Shown piece by piece: positions 1 to 6,010 of a DNA stretch of 8,807 nt (its first letter is position 1; each line of letters starts with the position of its first letter). The DNA is taken from assembly GCA_046757585.1 (NCBI GenBank), contig JBHHYR010000155.1:1-8807 (forward strand). The letters are read 5' to 3'. The DNA is from JBHHYR01 sp046757585 (lineage in GTDB: Bacteria > Desulfobacterota > Binatia > HRBIN30). Made by a program: the position numbers and the translations under genes. Under the pieces are notes generated by a model, which was given only the letters and a program-made list of their open reading frames with translations, ran no database searches and was not told the DNA's origin.

Positions 1-673
1 GAATCCGGCTCAGGCACGCACCGTACTCCTGCGCTGACATTTTCTTCGTCGGGTACCATCCATCGGCAAAACGTCCCGTCAGCCCCAGCATCCGCGGCGC
101 GTGCGCGGCCACCCAAATCGGTGGCGGCGTACCCTTGTACAACGGCGTAGCGAACAACGCCCGCCGCAGTCGCCACACTGACCCGTCGAAATCGACTGGT
201 TCCCCGCCGCTGTCCCAGAGGCGTCGAATGATCGTCAGCGCCTCTTCGAGCCGGCCGACGCGGTTGGCGAACGGAACGCCGTAGGGAACCGTATTTTCCC
301 GCTCGCCGTTGCCAATCCCTAGAATCGCACGTCCCTTCGTCAAGTGGTCGATCGTTACAAAAGCTTGCGCCAAGGTCGCCGGATGGCGGCGAAAAGGCTC
401 AGTGACACCGGTGCCAATGCGCACCCGCCGGTAGCGCGCAGCCATCATGCCCATCATCACGAACGGATCGAAGTACGCGTCCGGCGACGGGATCACCTTT
501 GCCGCCGGCGTCAGGCCGGAACCCCACACCGATCGGGGAACAAAGCTGAGATAGTGGTCCGGCAAGAAGAATGAATCGACGCCCATGAGTTGGAACAGGC
601 GCAAACTCATACGCTCCACATTCATCGGCGCGATGCAGTTGGTCTCGATCCCCACCGACAGGCGTCCGGCCAT
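1..673 (-). CDS. Luciferase-like (LLM class) flavin/F420-dependent oxidoreductase, 3'-truncated by window edge
   Basis: The reverse strand is open from an ATG at 673 to the left edge, giving 224 residues without a stop. The start is supported by a purine-rich Shine-Dalgarno sequence (GAGGGGAGG) just upstream. The protein starts MAGRLSVGIETNC and has the usual landmarks of the luciferase-like monooxygenase TIM-barrel family: an early LPDHYLSF segment, RRVRIGTGVTEPFRRHPATL (the beta-strand G-T-G-V followed by a HPA motif), IDHLTKGRAILGIGNGE, a RLEEALTIIRRLW helix, and PPIWVAAHAPRMLGLTGRFADGW. Family members are usually about 330 residues, so roughly a third is missing off the window. These enzymes use reduced F420 or FMN to reduce or oxygenate small organic substrates in the cytoplasm; the substrate cannot be read from the sequence. 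GNGERENTVPYG recalls the phthiodiolone ketoreductase-like subgroup, but that assignment is tentative. It is divergent from the gene at 837. Confidence 0.9.
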   Translation of the reverse strand, partial: MAGRLSVGIETNCIAPMNVERMSLRLFQLMGVDSFFLPDHYLSFVPRSVWGSGLTPAAKVIPSPDAYFDPFVMMGMMAARYRRVRIGTGVTEPFRRHPATLAQAFVTIDHLTKGRAILGIGNGERENTVPYGVPFANRVGRLEEALTIIRRLWDSGGEPVDFDGSVWRLRRALFATPLYKGTPPPIWVAAHAPRMLGLTGRFADGWYPTKKMSAQEYGACLSRI

Positions 674-795
674 CAGCCTCCCCTCGCTCTTCGGATTGAT
701 CGACGCACTTGTAGGCGCGCGTCCGTTCGAACGCAAGGGACGGACCCGCCTCACTCGACAGCCATTTGGCCGGCGACCTACCCACGGGGATGACG

Positions 796-811
796 TGGCC
801 TTGTTCTTGCT
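796..811 (+). promoter_or_regulatory. Candidate sigma-54 (-24/-12) promoter for the exported-protein operon
   Basis: TGGCCT-N5-TTGCT is seen here, matching the sigma-54 consensus TGGCAC-N5-TTGCW at 9 of 11 positions. The invariant GG (797-798) and GC (809-810) have the required 10-base spacing. Initiation would fall near 822, about 15 bases before the ATG at 837. It lies in the only intergenic space upstream of the operon, and a sigma-54 activator gene is encoded at the other end of the window. A competing sigma-70 reading is TACAAT (826-831) as a -10 box, but its -35 is poor and it would leave almost no leader. Matches of this quality also arise by chance in a few places in several kilobases. 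Confidence 0.4.
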
Positions 812-836
812 TTTCCCACAAAGCCTACAATAAGCT

Positions 837-1337
837 ATGGCACACAGAATGTGCACGAATCACAGACGACGTCGCTTCTCGCGGTGGGTGAATTGCCCCA
901 GGCTGCGGCTTTCCACGCACCTCGTCCTGGCGACCGGCGTTTTGGCCCTTTGCGGCGGCGTGTCGCAGGGGGCCTACACCGCGCCCCGTCTGGCTCTCCT
1001 ACGGGTGACGCCGTACCGATCCGTCTCTGGGAGCATTACGCTCAAGCTTGAAGGCAGCTTCAGTCGCGCCGATGCCGTTCAGCTCTCGCTTGCGCTGAAC
1101 GTCATCGTCAGACAGGGCCGCGTGCGCACACGCTTTGATCTTGCCGGCAACGTTTTTACCAGCGTCGGTGGTCGTTCCGAGCACCCTGAGCCCGGGCCCG
1201 GGGTCATTGGATTCGCGCAGCGGGAGATCACGTTGGTGCTACCCCACGAGTTCTCCGCTGGCCAGGCGTTGGCGCAGGTGGTCACCGCGTACCGCGGCGA
1301 GTCGATCGCGAGTAACTGGTTGAGCTTCGCCTTATGA
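837..1337 (+). CDS. Small exported protein of unknown family
   Basis: The product is 166 residues and I do not recognise its family. It has a long basic N-terminus (HRRRRFSR at 9-16), then a hydrophobic stretch at about 29-39 (LVLATGVLALC) and a likely signal-peptidase site near residue 45 (VSQGA). The mature part is about 120 residues and looks beta-rich, with alternating hydrophobic strands (SGSITLKLEGSF, VQLSLALNVIVRQG, REITLVLPHEF) and no Cys. The start could be ATG 837 or ATG 849 (codon 5); neither has a strong Shine-Dalgarno sequence. Its stop overlaps the start of the next gene (ATGA at 1334-1337), so the two are almost certainly cotranscribed and translationally coupled. It probably acts in the periplasm or outside the cell, perhaps with the downstream beta-helix protein; that is inference. 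That it is a real gene rests on the signal peptide, the coupling and the lack of a better frame. Confidence 0.72.
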   Translation: MAHRMCTNHRRRRFSRWVNCPRLRLSTHLVLATGVLALCGGVSQGAYTAPRLALLRVTPYRSVSGSITLKLEGSFSRADAVQLSLALNVIVRQGRVRTRFDLAGNVFTSVGGRSEHPEPGPGVIGFAQREITLVLPHEFSAGQALAQVVTAYRGESIASNWLSFAL

Positions 1338-3484
1338 ATCAGGGGATTGGTATCTGGTCTGTCGTGGTCGCGTTGTTGTGCGTGCCGCTGCACGTCGAGG
1401 CGTTCAGCGCCGTATTTGATGGCGATCCCGTCAACCCGGCAACGGGCGTCCCCTACGAGATGTTGCCGGGTTTACCCCTCATCCAACCCGGGCCGGACGA
1501 TGTGCTGGGCACTGCTGATGACGTCGTCGATTCATCGCTCGTCGGCGACATCGACCTGGTGGTGCGCAGTGGCGCTCTCGCTGCCACGGTGACGATTCCA
1601 CCACCGACGGCCGCCGTGGGACGCGGGGCGTTGCCCATCGGAGTGGCAGGTCCGCGTGGGGCTGGCGGCACGCCATTAGCGTTCACCGTTTTTCTCTCAG
1701 ACGGAAAGACGAGCAGCACCGTACCGTCCGGCGGTTTGCTTGCGGCACCCGACATGGACGGCATCCCCGTCATTGTTGCGGCCTTTGCCGACCTGGACGG
1801 CGACGGGTTCATTGGGCCGACGGACCACCGTCCCACAAACAGCATGGAGCAGGTCCTCGAAGTGCGCGAGTTAGATCCTGTTGGGCGGGCGGTGGCACTC
1901 TTCGACGGTGGCGTTGTACGTGGGAGCGTAGCGATCCGCACCGGTCGGCCGGGAAGTCAGGGCGGTCTGACCGTAGCGCTCACAGCACTCGCCCGTACCG
2001 GCCCATTGGCTGCGGGCTTTTTCGAGGGTCACATCCCTGCTGGGCCGGGGATCAGCACCGCACAACCGTTTCTGCCGCAATCCGACCTGAGCCGGTTGAT
2101 TCGCGGTCAGCCGGCGGCTCTGGCATTGGACACGACCATACAACCGGTGGTGCAATTCGCTGCCGTGCCCGATTTCAGTGCAGCACAACCGTTCGCGCTA
2201 CCGCTCGATGGGAGCGTTTCCACGATCGATGCAGCGGTGGTCAACTCCCAGTCAGTCACTCGTGCCGTTTTACGCTCCGCTGTTGGGGCTGTCGTGAAAG
2301 AACTGCTGTTCGGGCCGGCAGCACCCGCCAACCGCCAGCAGCTGGTCCTCGTTCCCGTCGATCGGTGGGGCAACCCCGGTGACCCGCCACCTGGCTTCAC
2401 CGTCACCCTCCGGGCCGATCCTCCGCTGCAGGCTGTCGGACCGTTCGAGGCCGGGGGTGCAGTCGACGTCGAGCTCGATGTTGCCGAAGGGGTTCCAGTT
2501 ACTTTCGGCGTGCCCGTTCACACACCCGACGGCACACGGGGCAGCCTCACGCTCGAACAAGCGGGGGTCGTTGTCGGGGTGCTCCCCTACCGCGTCGACG
2601 CGCGCGCGAACCGTCCAGAGCCGGATCTGAGCGTGCCGAGTCAGCAGGCCCCGAGCATTCAGGCAGCGATCGACAGTATCTCCGATTCCAACGGTGACGG
2701 CCTGCTCGTGATCAACCTCGAACCGGGCCTGTACCGCGAGAATGTGCTCGCGAACCGCCCCGTGGTCCTGTATGGAGCTGGTATGGACAGCACCATTCTC
2801 CAAGGGGACGGGAGCGCTAGTGTGTTGCGGGTGACCGCGTCGAACGTCGCGGTCCACGGCCTCACCGTGCTGGGCGGGATGGACGGCTTCACGCTCGACG
2901 CCCCTGCTGCGCTGTTGGCACAGACGCGCGCGTGGCGCAACCTGCAAGCAGGCGTCAGCGTCTCGGGCAGCGCCGTACGCGTGTGGCACGCGGAGTCCGC
3001 AGACAACAGCGGCAGCGGCTTGCGCCTCAGCAAGGAGGCGAACGATGCAACTTGTTCCGAGACCCGCCTGGTAGACAACCACGGTGCTGGTGCCGACCTC
3101 GTCCGGGTGCGTGGGAGTCGCCTGGAACAGAACTTCATCGCCGGCAATGACAACCGAGGCGTACGCCTCATCTCCGTCAACGCAGTCACAGTGAGCGACA
3201 ACCAAATCGCCGACAATCTCGGCTCAGGAATCGAGCTTATTGGCGCGCAGAATAGCCGGATCCTGGGCAACCTCAGTACGACAAACAACAACGGCCTGTA
3301 CCTCAGAAAGACGACCGGGAATCTGATATCCGCAAACGTACTGGATTTGAATAGCCGATACGGGATCGCCATGCGCGACGGCAGCGGCGATGACTTCTCA
3401 GCAGCACCTGGCCTGCAGGCTGCCCCCGGTGACAACCGCAGCACCAACAACATCCGGGGCGAGGTATTCACTCGCCGCAACTGA
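1334..3484 (+). CDS. Exported right-handed beta-helix (pectin-lyase-fold) protein with calcium-loop motifs
   Basis: The 716-residue product begins with a clear Sec signal peptide (MNQGIGIWSVVVALLCVPLHVEA, cleavage near 23). Residues 24 to about 430 are a beta-rich region of no family I recognise. It contains PGPDDVLGTADDV (52-64), an acidic segment that recurs in secreted environmental-bacterial proteins, and DLDGDGFIGPTD (153-164), a good EF-hand/dockerin-like calcium loop with Asp at positions 1, 3, 5 and 12. From about 440 the sequence reads as a right-handed parallel beta-helix: PSIQAAIDSISDSNGDG, then INLEPGLYRENV and VVLYGAGMDSTILQGDG, followed by repeating rungs of the type N-x-G-x-G-hydrophobic-x-hydrophobic (for example NSGSGLRL, NDNRGVRLI, NLGSGIELI, NNNGLYLRKT) to the C-terminus. 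Such folds bind or cleave polysaccharides or act as surface proteins; no catalytic triad can be assigned. There is no C-terminal anchor. The start is fixed by the ATGA overlap with the gene before. The 3' end overlaps the convergent kinase gene by 17 bases. Confidence 0.85.
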   Translation: MNQGIGIWSVVVALLCVPLHVEAFSAVFDGDPVNPATGVPYEMLPGLPLIQPGPDDVLGTADDVVDSSLVGDIDLVVRSGALAATVTIPPPTAAVGRGALPIGVAGPRGAGGTPLAFTVFLSDGKTSSTVPSGGLLAAPDMDGIPVIVAAFADLDGDGFIGPTDHRPTNSMEQVLEVRELDPVGRAVALFDGGVVRGSVAIRTGRPGSQGGLTVALTALARTGPLAAGFFEGHIPAGPGISTAQPFLPQSDLSRLIRGQPAALALDTTIQPVVQFAAVPDFSAAQPFALPLDGSVSTIDAAVVNSQSVTRAVLRSAVGAVVKELLFGPAAPANRQQLVLVPVDRWGNPGDPPPGFTVTLRADPPLQAVGPFEAGGAVDVELDVAEGVPVTFGVPVHTPDGTRGSLTLEQAGVVVGVLPYRVDARANRPEPDLSVPSQQAPSIQAAIDSISDSNGDGLLVINLEPGLYRENVLANRPVVLYGAGMDSTILQGDGSASVLRVTASNVAVHGLTVLGGMDGFTLDAPAALLAQTRAWRNLQAGVSVSGSAVRVWHAESADNSGSGLRLSKEANDATCSETRLVDNHGAGADLVRVRGSRLEQNFIAGNDNRGVRLISVNAVTVSDNQIADNLGSGIELIGAQNSRILGNLSTTNNNGLYLRKTTGNLISANVLDLNSRYGIAMRDGSGDDFSAAPGLQAAPGDNRSTNNIRGEVFTRRN

Positions 3485-5117
3485 GCTTCACCCGCGGTTT
3501 ACGGAGCGGCAACTCGATGCGGAAGCGGCTCCCGCGCCCGCTGTGGCTCTCCACCGTAATCGTCCCGCCGTGTCGCTCGACGATCTTCTTCGCCACCGCG
3601 AGTCCGAAACCGCTGCCACTCGACTTGGTCGTGAAAAAGAGATCGAAAACGCACGGCAGCTGGTCAGCTGGGATGCCAGGGCCCGTGTCAGCCACCTCGA
3701 GTTGCACACTCCCGCCGCCAGCGGCCAACCGGGCCGTGAGCGTGGCTCTGCCTCCTCGCGGCATCGCTTCGACCGCGTTCGACAGCAGCGCTAGCAGGAC
3801 CTGTTCGACCTGCGCATAGTCGAGATCAACCACGGGCAACGCCGGATCGAGATCGGTCACCAGCTCAACTCCTTGGGCCGCGATCTCATTTCGCAGGAAT
3901 GCCACCGCGCCCCCCACGATTTCGTCCACGCGACACGGCGTAGGGTGCGGCTCGAACGGTTTCGCAAAATCGAGCAGTGTCTTGATCCGCGCTTCCAGCT
4001 TATCGGCCTCGCTAATGATGTCGGCAATGTTCTCACGCAAGGGGTGACCAGCGTGCAGCTCCATATTCGCGAACTGGGCAGCCGCCTTGATCCCTGCCAC
4101 GGGGTTGCGAATACCGTGCGCGACGGCGGCGGAGAGCTCGCCAATGGCCGCGAAACGCTCGGCTTCAATCAGCCGCGATTGCGCGGCCCGCAGTTCCTCA
4201 TTGGCGCGCGCGAGCGCCTGGTAGGACCGGGCGTTCTCCACGGCCAGAGCTCCCTGGTTCGCGAGCGTGCGCAGCAGTCCCACGTCCTCACGGGAGTAGA
4301 AACCGCCTGATTCTTTTCCCCCGAGTCCCAGAAACCCAGTTAGTCGCCGCTCGAAGGTCATTGGCACGACGAGCGTCACGCCGAGCCGGGCCAGTTCCCC
4401 GCGCACAGGATCGTCTTGCCCGCCGCTTCCGTCATCGGCCAGGATGTGCCGCGGGTTTTCCTGCAGCTGGCAGACCAAGGCGCTGCTTCCGTCGAGTCGC
4501 TCCGGTACGACAGATCCCTTGTCGGATCCGGCCACGGCCTGCAGTGCATAGCCGTCGTCTTGCCGCAGCCAGACCGCGCCGAAGTCGACGTGCATGGTTC
4601 CGGTAATGGTGCGCATGATGCGGCCCACCACCGCCTCGCGATCCAGGAGCGATGCCAATGCCTGACTCGCTTGGCCAAGTGTCCTTCGGTAGTCGTAACG
4701 GTCGCGGGCAAAGAGGAAGTCAACCGTCGCCTGTACGCGGTCACGAAGCGGATTGAAAAGCAGGACTATGACCAGAAGGAAGAGCACTTGAACCACGCGG
4801 CCCGTGCGAACCGTGAAGAACACCTCCAGGGTCCCCACACCACCGATGTACACGGCAGCGACCAGCGCCGTCAGGACCGCCCACGCCACCGTGCGCCGGA
4901 TGATCGCATCGACCTCGAAGAGATCGTGCTTGACGATGGCGTACCCGATGGCAATCGGGAACAGGACCAGCGGTACAGCAAGGAAGTTCAGGGGAAAGGT
5001 GGCGCCGCCGAGCGAGAACAAGGCGGCGCCCGCGGTCGGGATAATGAAGGCAGCCAAACCGCCAAGTGCGGCAATCTTCGTGCGCTGGCGGGCCGCCGCC
5101 GAGGTGGCACGAAAAAG
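3468..5117 (-). CDS. Sensor histidine kinase, C-terminal part (membrane segments, GAF, HisKA, HATPase); downstream fragment of a frameshifted gene
   Basis: The reading frame gives authentic protein from RATSAAARQRTKIAAL (Arg codon at 5111) to the TGA at 3468, about 547 residues. First come membrane segments (LAAFIIPTAGAALF, FLAVPLVLFPIAIGYAIV, a pair around AVYIGGVG and VLFLLVIVLLF) with the motif YAIVKHDLFEVDAIIRR and then FNPLRDRVQATVDFLFARDRYDYR, typical of this kinase group. Next is a GAF-like domain (DREAVVGRIMRTI to NQGALAVENARSYQAL) and a short coiled linker. The HisKA H-box is AVAHGIRNPVAGI, with His at 4116-4118. HATPase boxes are all visible: N (LLALLSNAVEAM), G1 (VADTGPGIP), F (FDLFFTTKSSGSG) and G2 (GFGLAVAKKIVERHGG). 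The position after the phospho-His is Gly instead of the usual Glu/Asp. The frame stays open upstream to an ATG at 5543, but that stretch is out-of-frame translation of the N-terminal part. A partner could be the receiver at 7628 or the sigma-54 regulator at 8133. Confidence 0.9.
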   Translation of the reverse strand, partial: LFRATSAAARQRTKIAALGGLAAFIIPTAGAALFSLGGATFPLNFLAVPLVLFPIAIGYAIVKHDLFEVDAIIRRTVAWAVLTALVAAVYIGGVGTLEVFFTVRTGRVVQVLFLLVIVLLFNPLRDRVQATVDFLFARDRYDYRRTLGQASQALASLLDREAVVGRIMRTITGTMHVDFGAVWLRQDDGYALQAVAGSDKGSVVPERLDGSSALVCQLQENPRHILADDGSGGQDDPVRGELARLGVTLVVPMTFERRLTGFLGLGGKESGGFYSREDVGLLRTLANQGALAVENARSYQALARANEELRAAQSRLIEAERFAAIGELSAAVAHGIRNPVAGIKAAAQFANMELHAGHPLRENIADIISEADKLEARIKTLLDFAKPFEPHPTPCRVDEIVGGAVAFLRNEIAAQGVELVTDLDPALPVVDLDYAQVEQVLLALLSNAVEAMPRGGRATLTARLAAGGGSVQLEVADTGPGIPADQLPCVFDLFFTTKSSGSGFGLAVAKKIVERHGGTITVESHSGRGSRFRIELPLRKPRVKLSCGE

Positions 5118-5929
5118 CTCTGCGCAAGCAACCCGATCAGAACGAGCCCTGCCAGACCCGAGGCAAACCCGTGTAGCCGATTGAGCACGAGCATCCCGGT
5201 GAACCAGCGGGCAAAGATCAGGTTGTCCACCAGCCCGATTAGCAACGCGGCGAGGTAGAGACTTGGGAGCAGCCGCCGATGGCGCTGGAGAATGCGTCGC
5301 TCCACCGGAAAGGTGAGTGCGAGGTGCAACAGCGCGACCGGACTGACCGCCTGGAGCAAGAGACAGAGCGGACGGAACCACGCGGGACCAAAGATATCCG
5401 CGGCCGTCGCGAAGTACAGACCCCAGGTCCCGGCCGCAGAGAGCATCCCGCGTGCGCCCGGTGCATCCGGGCGCAAGAGATACACGACGATGCCCAAGAA
5501 CGTCAGGAGGGCCCCGATGCCCACATAATTGCCGAGGGTCCATAGGTAGTCGCGGATGCTAAGCCGCATCGTCGGAATCGTCAGCGTCACTGGCGCGGCC
5601 CTGTGTTCCACGGCGAAGGTGTAGGAAATGGCAGTACCCACGGGTACTCCCGCAGCGGTCCGATACACTTCGGCTGCCGATGTCACCGGTCGCCCCTCGA
5701 CGACGATCAGGCGTGAATGATACGGAAGGCCCGCCTCGTAGCCGGTCCAGTTTGTGGCTCCAACAGCGGGAACCAAGAGATTTTCCCACAGGAAAAAACC
5801 AGGACACGGCCGGTTGACCCAGCGCAGCGAATTGACGGTGCAGATCAACACGATGAGTGCGGCAAGGCTCGCTGCCATCCACGCGCCCCAACCTACGTCG
5901 GGCCAGCCACCTCTCCATGTTCGTGTCAT
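4988..5929 (-). CDS. Sensor histidine kinase, N-terminal part (transmembrane segment, PDZ-like domain, membrane segments); upstream fragment of the frameshifted gene
   Basis: Numbering is from the ATG at 5929. The fragment has one transmembrane helix (about 17-35, WMAASLAALIVLICTVNSL). Then comes an extracytoplasmic PDZ-like domain (about 60-120) with GLPYHSRLIVVEGRPVTSA, AAGVPVGTAISYTF and APVTLTIPTM. Further membrane helices follow (NYVGIGALLTFLGIVVYLL, WGLYFATAADIF, LLLQAVSPVALLHLALTF, LYLAALLIGLVDNLIF, LAGLVLIGLLAQSFF). After AQSFF (about 5112) this frame turns into Arg/Pro-rich nonsense and stops at 4988, while the other frame picks up sensible sequence. One extra T in the T5 run (plus-strand A5, 5112-5116) joins them into a kinase of about 820 residues with AQSFFRATSAAARQR across the join. 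The start is uncertain: the frame is open to an ATG at 6016, which would add a poly-Ala stretch encoded by a GC palindrome; ATG 5929 and ATG 5878 are alternatives, and none has a good ribosome-binding site. The gene is divergent from lnt. Confidence 0.85.
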   Translation of the reverse strand: MTRTWRGGWPDVGWGAWMAASLAALIVLICTVNSLRWVNRPCPGFFLWENLLVPAVGATNWTGYEAGLPYHSRLIVVEGRPVTSAAEVYRTAAGVPVGTAISYTFAVEHRAAPVTLTIPTMRLSIRDYLWTLGNYVGIGALLTFLGIVVYLLRPDAPGARGMLSAAGTWGLYFATAADIFGPAWFRPLCLLLQAVSPVALLHLALTFPVERRILQRHRRLLPSLYLAALLIGLVDNLIFARWFTGMLVLNRLHGFASGLAGLVLIGLLAQSFFVPPRRRPASARRLPHLAVWLPSLSRPRAPPCSRSAAPPFP

Positions 5930-5935
5930 ACGCCA

Positions 5936-5957
5936 GGCGGCCGCCGCGGCGGCCGCC
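5936..5957. repeat. 22-bp perfect GC palindrome in the lnt/kinase divergent region
   Basis: Two 11-base halves, GGCGGCCGCCG and CGGCGGCCGCC, are exact reverse complements with no spacer. It lies just upstream of the preferred kinase start (5929) and on the other strand upstream of lnt. If the kinase instead starts at 6016, it encodes most of an eight-Ala run (residues 20-27). It could be an operator, a cruciform or RNA hairpin, or simply GC-rich low-complexity DNA. Confidence 0.5.
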
Positions 5958-5973
5958 GCCAGTTTCCTTCGGG

Positions 5974-5985
5974 TGCCATATGGCA
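5974..5985. promoter_or_regulatory. 12-bp palindrome, possible operator between kinase gene and lnt
   Basis: TGCCATATGGCA is a perfect palindrome in the short (81-base) divergent spacer between the kinase start at 5929 and the lnt start at 6011. It is more AT-rich at its centre than the surrounding DNA, as expected for a dimeric regulator's site. No specific regulator can be named. Confidence 0.3.
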
Positions 5986-6010
5986 AACCATTGCGGTCGA
6001 AGCAAAGAGC

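Noticed and set aside
399..821. A 140-codon open minus-strand frame across the left region
   Set aside because: It overlaps the oxidoreductase in a different frame on the same strand, has no family features and is Arg/Gly-rich as chance frames in GC-rich DNA are.
864..890. Possible twin-arginine (Tat) signal, RRRRFSR, in the small exported protein
   Set aside because: The hydrophobic core begins about 12 residues later, too far, and the motif is just part of a basic N-terminus.
837..980. Possible lipoprotein signal (LALC, Cys39) in the small exported protein, tempting because lnt is nearby
   Set aside because: The residue before Cys is Leu, not Gly/Ala/Ser as a lipobox needs; an ordinary signal-peptidase site near residue 45 fits better.
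2270..3205. Long antisense open frame (311 codons) inside the beta-helix gene
   Set aside because: It has no domain or signal features and its sequence is explained by GC-rich codon bias on the opposite strand; the plus-strand gene has signal peptide and repeats.
5118..5543. Upstream extension of the kinase frame to an ATG at 5543 (MDPRQLCG...)
   Set aside because: This stretch is Arg/Pro/Gly-rich out-of-frame translation of the hydrophobic N-terminal kinase part; the other frame carries the transmembrane helices.
5981..5994. Sigma-54-like TGGCAA...TTGC before lnt
   Set aside because: The GG and GC are separated by 9 bases, not 10; sigma-54 is strict about this spacing.
5717..6010. Upstream extension of the lnt frame to an ATG at 5717
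   Set aside because: It is antisense to the kinase N-terminus, has no Lnt-like sequence and would make Lnt about 100 residues too long.
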